From positions 2,108,001-2,172,000 of the forward strand of contig OX387606.1 of NCBI GenBank assembly GCA_947568835.1: a DNA stretch of 64,000 nt. The letters are read 5' to 3'. Within the stretch, counting starts at the first letter, position 1, and each line of letters starts with the position of its first letter. Made by a program: the position numbers and the translations under genes. Source of the stretch: Protonemura montana (lineage: Eukaryota; Arthropoda; Insecta; Plecoptera; Nemouridae). This document shows positions 46,931 to 59,734 of the stretch, one piece after another. Under the pieces are notes generated by a model. The model saw only the letters and a program-made list of their open reading frames with translations. It did not search any database and was not told where the DNA came from.

Positions 46931-48840
46931 ATTAAACACTTCCATAGAAAACCGTATTAAACTTAGATTGCTTATTTGGATTAGATTTGATAAAACTGCA
47001 CTCTGTCATTAATGACGTTTTGAATTTAAATACCTGTTGAATAATCACGGCATCCTCGAAAATAAAATAAGTATCCACGGCGTCCTGATTCGATGAAAGA
47101 TATCTGTCAAATGTTTATCTTTGATCTGTCAATGTCACTTTAAATCTAGTTTTGGCAAAATTATCAATAAAAAACTAAGCAAGTGTGTTTTGTTTGTTTA
47201 AAAACCCTATTTAATGTATAAAAGACCTGAAAAGAAAGTTAGGATTGTTATTGATTTACATATTTGTCACAAATATCATTGATGGCTTGGAATCAACTGT
47301 GTGATCTTGTCTAGGCTGGGGATGGAGAAAAATCGTCGTATTTTAAGAAATTTCTTGTCTTTCGTATACTATTTACAATAAATATCTTTAAATATGTTTA
47401 CAAAAGATTCCAATAGTTGTGTTAATAGATTGTTTAACTTTCCAAACCTTTTTGACGTGTAAATAACCTCCACAAGAATGCCACGGGCTTGTCAAGTGGC
47501 TATTTTTCATCTTGCTAGCCAAGACACCAACAATATTTTTGATACTTTACTATAATAATGCTCTTTAAAATCACCGTGAAAAAGACGTAGTTGGATTAAA
47601 TCCTGAATAAAGAACCAAAATAAGCCAATTTCACACGTTTTTCCTTCAGTTCCAGAGATTTTGAAAAGAATTTGACATTGACGTTGACACTGACATTGAC
47701 GTTTAAATATCCTGAATTCACTACCGCAAAGATAAGTTTAAGAATTCGTTCACCCTGCAGTGGTCAAAAAACCAAACAAATGAATGCATCTGTCAAACTT
47801 TTTGCAAAATTATTTCTATTTCACTTAAAACGAACGTAAATAACAGCGTTTGTGCTCAATTTCTTCAATAACTTTCATAGGCATGCATGAAGAGTATTAC
47901 CAAACTGAACGTGGGTTATTAACAGAACCCGATGCCTAACGGCACCTTAAGATTTTGAGGGATTGTGCATTTTGGTTTTAATGTAAAGCCTCTAATGGGA
48001 CCACAACCAAAAGTACCCCCATTTATTTTATTTGAAATTTGCCGCTTCTGTCACTCGGGGTCACTGCATTGTGGAAACTCTGTGAATTCCAAAGTGACCA
48101 CGATGACAATTTCGAAAACAAACGATGTTAGCTGTCAAAAGATTTCCGTGTATGATTTCTTGAAATATTTCTTAGAGAGTGAAACTTGTGAAATACCTTT
48201 TAGAATCTGGGCTTACCAATCTTGCTAGCCAAGACACCAACAATATTTCAGTTTTGTCATTTATTTCCCTTCAGTTTTAGAGATATTGAAAAGAATTTGA
48301 CATTGACGTTGACATTGACATTGACGTTTGAATATCCTGAATGCACTGCCGCAAAGATAAGTTTAAGAATTCGTTCACCCTGCAGTGGTCAAAAAACCAA
48401 ACAAATGAATGCATCTGTCAAACTTTTTGCAAAATTATTTCTATTTCACTTAAAAGGAACGTAAATAACAGCCTTTGGGCTCAATTTCTTCAATAACTTT
48501 CATAGACATGCATGAAGAGTATTACCGAGCTGCTGCGGGTGAGTAAAAGGCAAGTTTTGAATCAAATAAAAATCGAGCTGTGAGACATGGCTCCAATTTT
48601 CCTAGGCAGGAAATTTCAAACATATTTATCGATATTGCACCAAAAAAACGTTTTCAAATCTCCCTCAAAGTGTCACAATAGTGTTGAGATTTTAATTTTG
48701 AACAATTATAACCTAATTGCACACGTTTTCAACCAAATTTCGCAATTTAAATCAACATGTACAGAAAAATGTTACCCCAGCTGGTCAGCTGGTCGGTCGC
48801 CAGATACAAACTAAAAAGTTGAACATCGCCATTTTAAAGC
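46931..48840. other. Spacer with duplicated 0.4-kb block and Helitron-like copy
   Basis: A block at about 47512-47910 recurs at 48218-48540 (shared CTTGCTAGCCAAGACACC, GAATTCGTTCACCCTGCAG and CATGCATGAAGAGTATTACC). The first copy has about 100 extra bases. Between them, 47925-48160 is the inverted relative of window positions 1-231, here without any decamer insert and with a decayed terminus. No host gene was seen. Confidence 0.75.
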
Positions 48841-48849
48841 TTTTATATA

Positions 48850-51800
48850 AGGTTAATAGTACATACAGGTCAGAGTAATGTCAAACCTTTTAAAAAGTGG
48901 TTTCGTCGAATCCTTAAAATAAACACCGGGATCGGTAGGGTCGTAACTAGCATTAGCAAGATATTTAATCGCTCGCTTTTGTAATATAAATAATTTCTTT
49001 GTCAGTAGTGAGTGTCCCCATAAAACGATCGCGTACAGAAGATTTGAATGCACATACGAATAATACTCTAATTTGGCCGCACGAAAATCACATATTTTCA
49101 ATATTCTTTTTATTAAGTAGCAGCCGGAACAAATCTTATGTGCTATAATGTTTATGTGTGTGTCATATTTTAGTCGATAGTCAATCGTTAATCCCAATAA
49201 TTTGGTCTCTTTCATTACCTTGATACTTTTCCCGTTTAAATAGATTAGAGGTGATGTTATGTCGTTAGTTCTATCTCTTTGAGTATAGAAGGAAATGAGG
49301 GCCGTCTTTGAAGCGTTGAGCAAGTGGTCGTTGCTTGCTTGAACTCCATTCCTTCATTTGGTTTACCGCTAATTTACTCGTTTCATCGATATTATTTATT
49401 TGCTCGTTAATTAATTGTGTGGTATTGTTACGAGCAGAATTTAGACTGTTGCTTATGCTAGGCCGAAAGATCTCGCTTGGCAATGTGAGAGGTCGTAACT
49501 TGCCGGGATATAATTTAGACTCTACTTGGAAAGAAAGTAATATAATAATGTGCTCACCAAATCCGTATTACACAATCAGAACCGTTCAACCCGGGAGCTG
49601 GTTTCTCTCTAATGCACTTCCTGACCACATGAATACAGCTGGGCCATCTGGATATTGCTGACGCTTATCGTGCAAATTCCTACCCGCACGCGACAGCTCA
49701 CCTAAGCACCAACTGCAACTATGCAGTTCGCAACAATATCATCGGCAAAAGTTGTCAATTGTCCTGTGGTTACCGTCAAAGCAAGATCATTTGTGTAGAT
49801 GATAAATAGTATAGGAGGGATCGATGCTCCTTGGGGGACTCCTCTATTGACTATAGCTTCGTCTGAGTACGTTGTTTCTCCTGAGCGCCTTATCTTTACT
49901 ATTTGTTTTCTATTTCTTAGGAAAGATTCCATCCATCTATTAGCTACACCCCTTACTCCGATATAATGTAATTTAGATAATAAAATGTCGTGGTTAACCA
50001 TGTCGAACGCTTTCGTGAAGTCGTAAAAAATTCCGTATGATTTATTGTTTGTTTTCATAGAAGTCATTAGTCGGTTAACGAAGTCACTGATTGCCGTGGT
50101 GGTGGATCTTGCCTTCCTAAATCCATGCTGACACTGGCTAAAGATTAGATTCTTTTCTAGGAAAGATACCAAACGCGTACTATATGCGTTTTCTATTATT
50201 TTTGAGAATACTGACTGTAAAGCTATTGGTCCGTAATTACTCAATGTTGATTTGTCTCCTTTTTTATGTTATGGGTAAACGATAGATTTTTTTTAGTGCT
50301 TCGGGAAACACGCCTAATTCAAATGATATATTGATGATATGGATCATAGGTACTGCCAGGTAAACTGCCGCATTCTTTAGTTCGAACGGAGGAACATCAT
50401 CATAGCCCGGGGTCCTTTTCTTCGTAACTTTTTCCATTATTTCATGGTACTCTTTTAGGTCTAAGGGGTATAAGAATATATTCTGGCTATTAGCCATGGT
50501 ATGCATTGTGGTCGAGTTATTATTATTTATGCTAGCGTAATCAATAAAGTGTTTGTTGAACAATTCGGCTATATGCCTTGCCGATGTTGTCTCTAAATTT
50601 TCCTGTTTTATCTTAAAAATGTCGTCATGGGAGTTATTTTTCTTAGTAAACTTTTTCCCATTGTTACTATCAACAATATTCCAAGCTGCCTTAGATTTAT
50701 TTGTAGATTTTGTTATCGTTTTACTTTTATGCGTTTTTATTGCGATTTTAATTTCTAGTGCATATTCTTTTTGTACTTTATTATATGTATAAATGTCCTT
50801 CGGATTGAATCTTCTTCTTGAGATTAGGTACATATTTTGTACTGACCATTCTTTACTTTTGTCTAATCTGTTCCCTTTTTTCTTATTGCCAAAACGAGGA
50901 AATGCTGAGTCGCAACATTCATTAAACTTTGTTGCAAATATTTTGAAGGCTTCATTGACCTCATTTGACATGGTTACCGACTCCCAACTCACAGAACTGA
51001 GACCTAGTAAAAACTCGTTAATGTTATTTTGATTGAACGACCTCATAAGTACCTTCGTTTCCGTGGTATTATTTTCTCTCACATGTGGATCCTTTTGTAT
51101 ATAAACTAACTGCCCCATATGGTCAGAGAGACAGCTATACATTGGCAATGAATGTAACTTGTGAGCTATTAGATATAACGTTGTCAATTACTGTTGACGT
51201 ATTAGTGGATTTAGTTTTTGCTATTCTAGTAGGTTCCCAATTCAAAAGTTTACAATTTACAATCGCTAATGCTTCTTTGCACGCATTATCATTGGAATTA
51301 TCATTTATGTTGATATTGAAGTCTCCTAGTAGTAAAACTTGTTTGTCATTTTTGCTCACCCTCTCTATCATCTCGATCATCTTTTCTAAAAAGACGTTAA
51401 CATTTGCTTTTGGTGGCCGATAACATACTATAACAATAATTTTCTTGGGGGCTGACATTTCGATTGCACACAGTTCTAATTCTCCTTTCACTGCTATTTG
51501 GTCAATGTCCTTTCTCGATATGTATTGACAATTTGTGTTCATATTTACATAAATACCTGCCCCTCCACCTTTCCTCACTTGCCTACAGTACCTTCATGGC
51601 CACTGGTTTGAAATGGTTTATAGCCAACACTTCCTGTTTCTCAGTGGAGAGCCAATGCTCGGTAATACAAAGGATATCAATGGTGTCACTCAATGAATTT
51701 AGCTCAATTTCTAGGGCGTCTCGCTTACCCTTACTAGCACTATACTCATTTACTATTTTGCTTAATTCCACAGTATCTTCCAGTGTGTTTGCTGCCTGTG

Positions 51801-52163
51801 GTCTCTCTAGTGTGATGAGTGGGTCAGTTTTTCTTTTGTTTTCTTCCTCGTAACCTTTATCCATTTGTCTAAGAAAATCCTGGGTTGTTACCCTCTACTT
51901 TTTCTCCCTGCATGTTAGGTTGATTTTTGCTGAGCCATTTTTCTAGCACCGTTATCATGTCCATGGGTTTTATTAATTTGGTGATTGGCATGAAGTGTGT
52001 GATGCTTTTCGCGAGGACTTGCTTTCCATTCCAGTTTAAGTGAAGCCCATCTCTTGCAATGTGATTGCATACCGTATGGTGTGAAACCATACGAGTTCGT
52101 AATTTATGTAAACATACATGTATTGCATAACAGGTAATTCTTAGGTTATAAATAAACAACAAA
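48850..52163 (-). mobile_element. LINE retrotransposon, nearly complete but decayed
   Basis: Order on the minus strand: end of an ORF1 with DGLHLNWNGKQVLAKSI, typical of the C-terminal end of esterase-like ORF1 proteins; an apurinic endonuclease (DILCITEHWLS; VLLLGDFNINI); reverse transcriptase with HGFRKARSTTTAI, FYDFTKAFDMVNHD, NRGVPQGASIPPILF and FADD; and a C-terminal part with LNASKT, TKLLGLTIDYRL, AIVLWGH and LQKRAIKYL. This is the Jockey-type layout. The frame breaks near 51580, 51150, 50255 and 49700, and an insertion of about 250 bases follows FADD (49484-49735). Its 5' end lies about 50 bases past the stop of the C1GALT1-like gene, same orientation. Confidence 0.9.
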
Positions 52164-52213
52164 TCAAAGTTCCCAAAAAATCTCCATGAATCTTCTCAAA
52201 AAGATGATAATTT

Positions 52214-55200
52214 CTACTTGGACTTCGCCCCCATGGAGGCGTTGGATGGTCGATGGTCGACGCCGAAGGGTCGCAGGTGGTAGAGCAAATAGTCTATAAC
52301 GAACATCATGCCGGGGGAGACGTAGTGAAACGAGATGGCCGTGTCCGAGCAACAGGCTAAACCCGTGCGAGATCCCTGGTATCCGGTCATCTTCCAGAAC
52401 CTGTCGAGACCAGAAGGTCAGGTTCACCCTCAGCTCACGTATAGGACTAGCTAGCATCGCGCCACGAGGAAAGTGCCAAAACAATGTGTCATCGTGAAAA
52501 GGCTAAGAAATGGCCAGGTCTCGATGCTGTTCGGTAGTGGCAGACACAATCCTGCACTGGTTTGACCCTCAGATCATCATCAGCCTGTCATTCATCGTCA
52601 GCTAATCTACCAAAGTAACAAAGCGAGTCATGATCAGGGACTGGCCCATGCTGCTAAACAGGGCAAGGCTACATTACAGTACTAAATTCACTATATACGC
52701 CCATCTTGCTTCCTAGCTCGTTGACGCAAACAAAGAAGTGCTATTTGCAAGCAAAAATGCCTGCAAAAATGTCGTTCTTACCAAGAATCACTGGAAATTG
52801 TACTAGATATGAGATGCCGTTCAGGAACCATCGGAAAGAACCTATCTCGTCCGAACGAGTCCCGAGAGTCCCCAAGTTGAATCCCAATCTTCCGTAAGCA
52901 TGCGCCTTAGGAAAAAAAAGGTTCCTTGAAAATCAAAATTCTCGGATTCCCTGCAAGTATATCGACGCACTCGTCGTACCCAGCTCGTAGTCCTCGTTGC
53001 CGCCATCATCCGGGCGACAAACGTCGGGGTCGGGCAACCCTCGTTGTACAAATCGGTCCAGCGCCGTCCTGCTGAGCACATAGCCGGCACCTCCCGACGC
53101 GAACGCCCCATCCGCAGAATTCAGCCGGAACCCAAAGTAGAGCGGCTTCCGGGAGTCATGCGCAGACAGCATATACCGCAGGTTCTCAACGACCACGTAT
53201 CTATAAGATCGGGATGATATGTCACTATTAACGTCAGTTATTTTCAATAGCAACCAGGGATATGTGTGCCAAGGTATAGGGTATGGTGTAAGCATGGATG
53301 TGTACAGCTTGGTTGGCATCTTCAATGGGAGCCAGGGATATGTGTGCCAAGGTATAGGGCATGGTGCAAGCATGGATGTGTACAGCTGGGTTGGCATCTT
53401 CAATGGGAGCCAGGGATATGTGTGCCAAGGTATACGGCATGGTGCAAGCATGGATGTGTACAGCTAGGTTGGCATCTTCAATGGGAGCCAGGGACATGTG
53501 TGTCAAGGTATACGGCATGGTGCAAGCATGGATGTGTACAGCTGGGTTGGCATCTTCAATGGGAGCCAGGGACATGTGTGCCAAGGTATAGGGCATAGTG
53601 CAAGCATGGATGTGTACAGCTGGGTTGGCATCTTCAATGGGAGCCAGGGACATGTGTGCCAAGGTATAGGGCATGGTGCAAGCATGGATGTGTACAGCTG
53701 GGTTGGCATCTTCAATGGGAGCCAGGGATATGTGTGCCAAGGTATACGGCATGGTGCAAGCATGGATGTGTACAGCTGGGTTAGCATCTTCAATGGGAGC
53801 CAGGGACATGTGTGCCAAGGTATAGGGCATAGTGCAAGCATGGATGTGTACAGCTGGGTTGGCATCTTCAATGGGAGCCAGGGACATGTCTGTCAAGGTA
53901 TAGGGCATGGTTCAAGCATGGATGTGTACAGCTGGGTTGGCATCTTCAATGGGAGCCAGGGACATGTGTGCCAAGGTATAGGGCATGGTGCAAGCATGGA
54001 TGTGTACAGCTGGGTTGGCATCTTCAATGGGAGCCAGGGACGTGTGTGTCAAGGTATAGGACATGAAACAAGCATGGATGTGTACAGCTGGGTTGACATC
54101 TTCATTGGGAGCCAGGGAAATGTGTGCCAAGGTATAGGGCATGGTGCAAGCATGGATGTGTACGGCTAGGTTGGCATCTTCAATGGGAGCCAGGGACATG
54201 TGTGTCAAGGTGTAGGGCATGGTGTATGCATGGGCGTGTACAGCTGGGTTAGCATCTTCAATGGGAGCCAAGGACATGTGTGCCAAGGTATAGGGCATGG
54301 TGCAAGCATGGATGTGTACAGCTGGGTTGGCATCTTCAATGGGAGCCAGGGACATGTGTGTTAAGGTATAGGGCATGGTGCAAGCATGGATGTGTACAGC
54401 TGGGTTGGCGTCTTCAATGGGAGCCAGGGACATGTATGCCAAGGTATAGGGCATGGTTCAAGCATGGATGTGTACAGCTGGGTTGGCATCTTTAATGGGA
54501 GCCAGGGACATGTGTGCCAAGGTATAGGGCATGGTGCAAGCATGGATGTGTACAGCTGGGTTGGCGTCTTCAATGGGTGCCAGGGACATGTGTGCCAAGG
54601 TATAGGGCATGGTTCAAGCATGGATGTGTACGGCTAGGTTGGCATCTTCAATGGGAGGCAGGGACATGTTTGTCAAGGTATAGGGCATGGTTCAAGCATG
54701 GATGTGTACAGCTGGGTTGGCATCTTCAATGGGAGCCAGGGACATGTGTACCAAGGTATAGGGCATGGTGCATCCATGAACGAGTACAGCTAGTTCGGAA
54801 TTTTCATTTTTGAGCATTCCAGTGTGTATATTACGTGTCGTCGTCGGCCTTGAGGAACCATTCTGCGTCAGCGCGGTGATGCGCGTGCAGGTGCGCAAAC
54901 GCAGCCTTTGTTTTGCCCCACAGGTGGTCCCTGCCCTCCTGCACGCCCAAGTCCAACACAGCTACCGTGGGCAGTAAAAGAACATCGAGTCAGTGCACAC
55001 GGCGCTTGTATTAAAACAGATTCGGATGCGGTCGCTCTGGTCGCAAACACTTACGAAGGTGCGCGTTCGATCCCGAGCCGATGAATATGAACTTGTTGCA
55101 TCGCGTTGCCCACGTAGCGTTGACTGCACGTGCCTTCGTCGCGTGGTTGGAGGGTGAAGTTAGCACCCAGCAACACACGCGCACGCGCTCTCGCAAGTCA

Positions 55201-55673
55201 CGCGCCACCACGTCCTCGTCTGCATAAAGCGCAAGTTATTTGTGAGGCCTTGATTGGCTTCGCTATTGACAGATGTGAATACAAGAGAGGCGGCCATGCT
55301 TCAGTACTACAAGGTTAATTCTTCAAAAAGCCAAATATTATCTGAGTTTGATAGCCTTACAGATGCCCCGCAGTCAAATTTGTTTTAGAAATGAATGTTT
55401 GTGGATTTTTTGACTCATTTTGCTTGAACAGCATCGTGGACATCCAGCAGTGGTGTTCCTGATCCGCCGCACCATGGCGTTCGTACTTCGGTGCCAGGCC
55501 TCGTCGTCGCCGTGCCGACCGAACTCCGACGCCGTGGGGACGCTCAATGTTTCGGCGTCTCGACGCGCGACGATGGCGAGAGTCGCTGCGACGCCGAGAG
55601 CGACGCCAAGAGACAGCGCCGTGACGGCGAGTACCCACGACGCAAACCGTCGCACTAATGCACCACGGAAACC
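52214..55673 (-). CDS. Core-1 beta-1,3-galactosyltransferase (C1GALT1-like)
   Basis: Six exons join in frame: 55487-55673, 55055-55219, 54835-54961, 52980-53200, 52782-52905, 52214-52400 (336 aa recovered). The enzyme adds galactose to GalNAc-Ser/Thr to make core-1 O-glycans in the Golgi. Seen in order: a type-II membrane anchor ([20 protein letters not shown]), [14 protein letters not shown]...[26 protein letters not shown]...WFLKADDDT with the metal-binding [71 protein letters not shown], and the terminal [13 protein letters not shown]...[10 protein letters not shown]. Length is close to the usual 360 aa. The start codon lies in an upstream exon not found: the frame closes just before acceptor CTTCTATAG. 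The exon 1/2 junction is the least certain. Confidence 0.9.
53236..54800. repeat. 78-bp minisatellite in a C1GALT1-like intron
   Basis: There are about 20 copies of a 78-base unit, for example CATGGATGTGTACAGCTGGG, TTGGCATCTTCAATGGGAGC, CAGGGACATGTGTGCCAAGG and TATAGGGCATGGTGCAAG. Because 78 is 26 codons and the unit lacks stops in most registers, long frames stay open on both strands; none is expected to be translated. It almost fills the intron between exons 54835-54961 and 52980-53200. Confidence 0.95.
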
Positions 55674-55689
55674 CTATAGAAGTTGAAGC

Positions 55690-57200
55690 ATCTTTTACAT
55701 CTTTCCTTGGTGTGAATTCAAATTAGAATGGCAAGAAATCCAATCTTTTACACAATCACTGCCGTAATGTAGTGGTTCCATTACCACGCTGTAAGAAATC
55801 CGACAACTTACAGTTAAGCAAGTCAATTCATGCAGGCGATTTTCATTTGATTGGAATGCTTATACTGCGTCCATATCGCGACCGACTTTTACGCCTGGAA
55901 AGGAGACGTCGTATCTTCGATTTATGATTGCATCTTGTACATCACGCCAAAGGATAAATGCCGGTAAGAATTTGGCAGACAAAGGCAACAATATTATATT
56001 CAAAATGACGAGTTTGTTGTTTTCACAATATTGATTAGGTACTAGAATTGTCAAAAAAATAGTTTACTAACTAACATACATGTATAAAATAACATAACAT
56101 GTATGTATGTTTGTGTGTTGGTGGTTGTAGGTTTGCAAATACTTCTCCAATTCTCGACGAACACATTTATTGTCGCTCGATGGCATGAAGCAAATCGCAC
56201 GTTACTAAACTGATCCTGTAGGGCATTTCTGATATTTTTTTTTGGTAGTTGCCGATCGATGCTCTTGTATTTGTTTCATTCAAACCATCGACAACAATAG
56301 CAAATAATAATCAAGAAGTAGATGTTAGTATCAACATTAAACAATCTTGGAATCGCAGTGCTGGGATTGGATGTCTTCCGCACTCGGAAATATTATTGTT
56401 AAGAAGCTAACGATTCTAATAAAACTAGAACTTCCACAAGACGGAGTTTTCGGAATTAGATATTTTCTCCAATGCGGAGGCAATTCTTACTTACCCAAAG
56501 ACCATCGTTGTCAATTGGAGTTGATCGATCCTCTCTCGATCCTATCTTCAACAGATTTCCTGAAATAAACATGAGCATCGATTGAATTTTGGTGAACAAA
56601 TTTTGATTAGAACTTGGTTCATGGCGGCGATGAGCTGTAGAAAGGCTAAGTTTAGTACTTAGGGGTTTGAGAAAATACTACAAAAATTGTCAGCGTCAAT
56701 CAACAGATTTTCCAAGCGTATGCCACATGGCAGAGTTGCCCACATGTTTGCATCGTATCGTGGCTGGTAGCCGGGCTCGAAGATCACCTGGTAAGTGGGG
56801 TGTATTTGGAGGCCTTCCAGTTTCGATACATATGAGCAAAGTAGTTGCGGATTTTCCGCAACGTGGACTTAGCAGACCAGTGCCTCCAAAAACATAGACA
56901 TTCACGACAATATCTCCAAAGAAGATGCTATCGAAAGCCTTCGCCAATAAGGAGCTGAGCTTGCAAAATCAAGACAAATTCACACCCAAACTTACATGAG
57001 TATCAACCGGCATCGTGTGGGTGTTTTGCCAACAAAAATCGTTGAGAATTGATGCAGATATTTTGAGCATGAAAAATCTCAAAAGCGAGTAACCTACGAG
57101 AAATATCGAAATTAAATTTCATACGACAGTGGCTCCACTTAACGGCGTGTTTCAGTACTCTGCATTTTTGTCGGCAAAGTAGTCATTTGGCAGCCATTTT
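55690..57200. other. Upstream of the C1GALT1-like gene, nothing recognised
   Basis: This should contain the missing first exon and promoter of the galactosyltransferase. I could not pick out a matching phase-0 donor after an ATG with confidence. Open frames near 56.35-56.95 kb have no recognisable domain. Confidence 0.4.
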
Positions 57201-57204
57201 TCAC

Positions 57205-58155
57205 GCAGAAAGTTTAACAATGACCTTCTGCCTCTGCCTAGAACCTGCACACTCAAAGGTTTAACATTAACGTTCTGCCTCTACCTAGAACCTGCACACT
57301 CAAAGGTTTAACATAAACGTTCTGCCTCTACCTAGAACCTGTACACTCAACGGTTTAACATTAACGTTCTGCCTCCACCTATAACCTGCACACTCAACGG
57401 TTTAACATTAACGTTCTGTCTCTACCTCGAACCTGCACACTCAACGGTTTAACATTAACGTTCTGCCTCTACTTATAACCTGCACACTCAAAGGTTTAAC
57501 ATTAACGTTCTGTCTCTACCTAGAACCTGCACACTCAACGGTTTAACATTAACGTTCTGTCTCTACCTAGAACATGCACACTCAACGGTTTAACATTAAC
57601 GTTCTGTCTCTACCTAGAACCTGCACACTCAAAGGTTTAACATTAACGTTCTGCCTCCACCTAGAACCTGCACACTCAACGGTTTAATATTAACGTTCTG
57701 CCTCCACCTAGAACCTGCACACTCAACGGTTTAACATTAACGTTCTGTCTCTACCTAGAACCTGCACACTCAACGGTTTAACATTAACGTTCTGTCTCTA
57801 CCTAGAACGTGCACACTCAACGGTTTAACATTAACGTTCTGCCTCCACCTAGAACCTGCACACTCAACGGTTTAACATTAACGTTCTGTCTCTACCTAGA
57901 ACCTGCACACTCAACGGTTTAACATTAACGTTCTGCCTCCACCTAGAACCTGCACACTCAACGGTTTAACATTAACGTTCTGCCTCCACCTAGAATCTGC
58001 ACACTCAACGGTTTAACATTAACGTTCTGCCTCCACCTAGAACCTGCACACTCAACGGTTTAACATTAACGTTCTGCCTCCACCTAGAACCTGCACACTC
58101 AACGGTTTAATATTAACGTTCTGCCTCCATCTAGAACCTGCACACTCAACGGTGG
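57205..58155. repeat. 47-bp minisatellite, about 20 copies
   Basis: The unit reads AACGTTCTGCCTCTACCTAG, AACCTGCACACTCAACGG, TTTAACATT. Most copies differ by one or two bases (CTC/TCC, ACC/ATC). AACGTT is palindromic in every unit. It is non-coding. Confidence 0.95.
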
Positions 58156-58159
58156 TAGT

Positions 58160-58550
58160 GTTCATAGTATTAAAAAACGAAGGTGGCTTATTTTATTTCG
58201 TCGTCCTACTTTTGACTATCAATGGTCTACGCAATGGTCTATTAATGGGACTACCTTGGTCTACGCAAGGTTTAGAAAATATTACCAGTGCATATCAATG
58301 CAACTTACAAATGCTGTTATTTCTAGTGTTAATTACTTTTTTGCATTAAAATATATTTCAGCCACGCAACATTGGAAATTAAAGGTGTACAGCAATAAAG
58401 CACTGAATAAGCACAGGAGGAGACTCCTTGTTAGAGACCATTGCTGTGACGAGGACTGGTTTCACAGAGAAGAACATGGATGATGTAAGGAGCTGGTCAT
58501 CTACACTTAAGACGGACAATCTTGCGATTGGAAAGAAAGCTAGTCTGGAA
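58160..58550. other. Spacer, nothing recognised
   Basis: No gene or recognised repeat was seen between the 47-mer array and the tRNA-like head. Confidence 0.4.
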
Positions 58551-58552
58551 AA

Positions 58553-58615
58553 ATGTGCGACCGAACCGGTATACAAACCGGTCAGGTGCTCTACCAACTG
58601 AGCTATCTGGGCACA
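58553..58615 (-). repeat. tRNA-derived head (A box intact)
   Basis: On the minus strand GCCCAGATAGCTCAGTTGGT then AGAGCACCTGACC is a textbook D-arm and A box. The B box is degraded (ACCGGTTCGGTCGCAC). There is no acceptor pairing, so it is probably a SINE head or tRNA relic, not a functional tRNA. Confidence 0.6.
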
Positions 58616-58782
58616 CTGATTCTAGGTTTGCGGGGTGGGACATAAGATCCCGGCAGCCGACATTCTGAAACTAGAAGGCTGCTCGTGTCCACAGAAGAAA
58701 GCGTTTTGCCCTTCACAAGAATGGGAGGGCTATGAATGGAGGCATTGGTCCTGTAATTGTGGTATGGGCAAACTATCCTCAA

Positions 58783-59734
58783 GTAGGGGAGGAGGGGTCT
58801 AGTTGTCTCAAAATCTATCTATGTGTGCATATCTTCTAGAAAAATGAAGTTATTCTCATGTTATATTTTTTTCTTGAATAATACACATTTGGTTACAATG
58901 TGAAAATTTTTTACGATTTATTAGACCGTCAGTTGAATTGCTATGTCTCTAAGTTTACCTGTAAATGTTTGAGACTTTAAACCCCACGTGTGGGTCAAGT
59001 TGTCTCACACACTGAGGCTAGTTGTCTCAGTGAGAAATTTCGTCTTGTGATCATATAATTAATTTAATTAAAATCTGCATCAGTTACTTTGTGACAATAC
59101 CGAGTCAATGTTCGATAATTTATGTCAAAATATTTTGCCACTTTTTCCTACAACACAAATTGAGCAGCGCGTAACATGACATCGGGTGCTACCAGCCCCC
59201 GATGAGTTTTTTTTTTATAAACTCGTTATAAACTCGTAATTGGTAAATTTTTGTAAATCGGTTCTGTAAAAAGTAAAATAAATCAATTACTTACAAAACA
59301 AACAAAATGAACTTGTACTGAAAGCTACTTCTGGGGTTAAGTCATTCTGTGACAACTAGACCCATCATAGACTTTCAGCTTTACATTTAAAATTAATATA
59401 CATCTCGTGCATATATTCATCATATAAGAAAAATTATAAACAGACAATATGTTTGATTAAAAGAATATAAATATGCACATTCGATTAGATGGATATTTTT
59501 ACATAAAATATGAAATAACTTAGCAGCAGAAAAGTTACTAACTACCTGTCAAAAAAAACAATCTCTTCCAGGAGTGTGAATTATGCACCGAAACTAATGA
59601 AATTTTCAGAATTGTAAGATATTTTAGACGCCGAAGCAGCCAGGATCAGTATTTTGCTTCTGGCACTATTTGGAGTCGAGATTTGAACACTGAGACAACT
59701 AGCCCCTGAGACTTTTAGACCCCTCCTTCCCTAC
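58783..59734. mobile_element. 0.95-kb non-autonomous TIR transposon
   Basis: Terminal inverted repeats of 19 bases, GTAGGGGAGGAGGGGTCTA at the left and the reverse complement of GTAGGGAAGGAGGGGTCTA at the right, differ at one position. Subterminal GTTGTCTCA motifs recur inside both ends (for example 58802, 58993, 59023, and inverted near 59692). The interior is AT-rich and lacks a transposase. Flanking AA on both sides may be a short target duplication. Superfamily not assigned. Confidence 0.75.

Noticed and set aside
48853-51864. Host gene with endonuclease and reverse transcriptase domains
   Set aside because: Domain order, frame breaks and neighbours show a decayed LINE.
55655-55655. Start of the galactosyltransferase at this position
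   Set aside because: The codon is GTG, not ATG, and an acceptor (CTTCTATAG) lies just upstream. The start is in an earlier exon.
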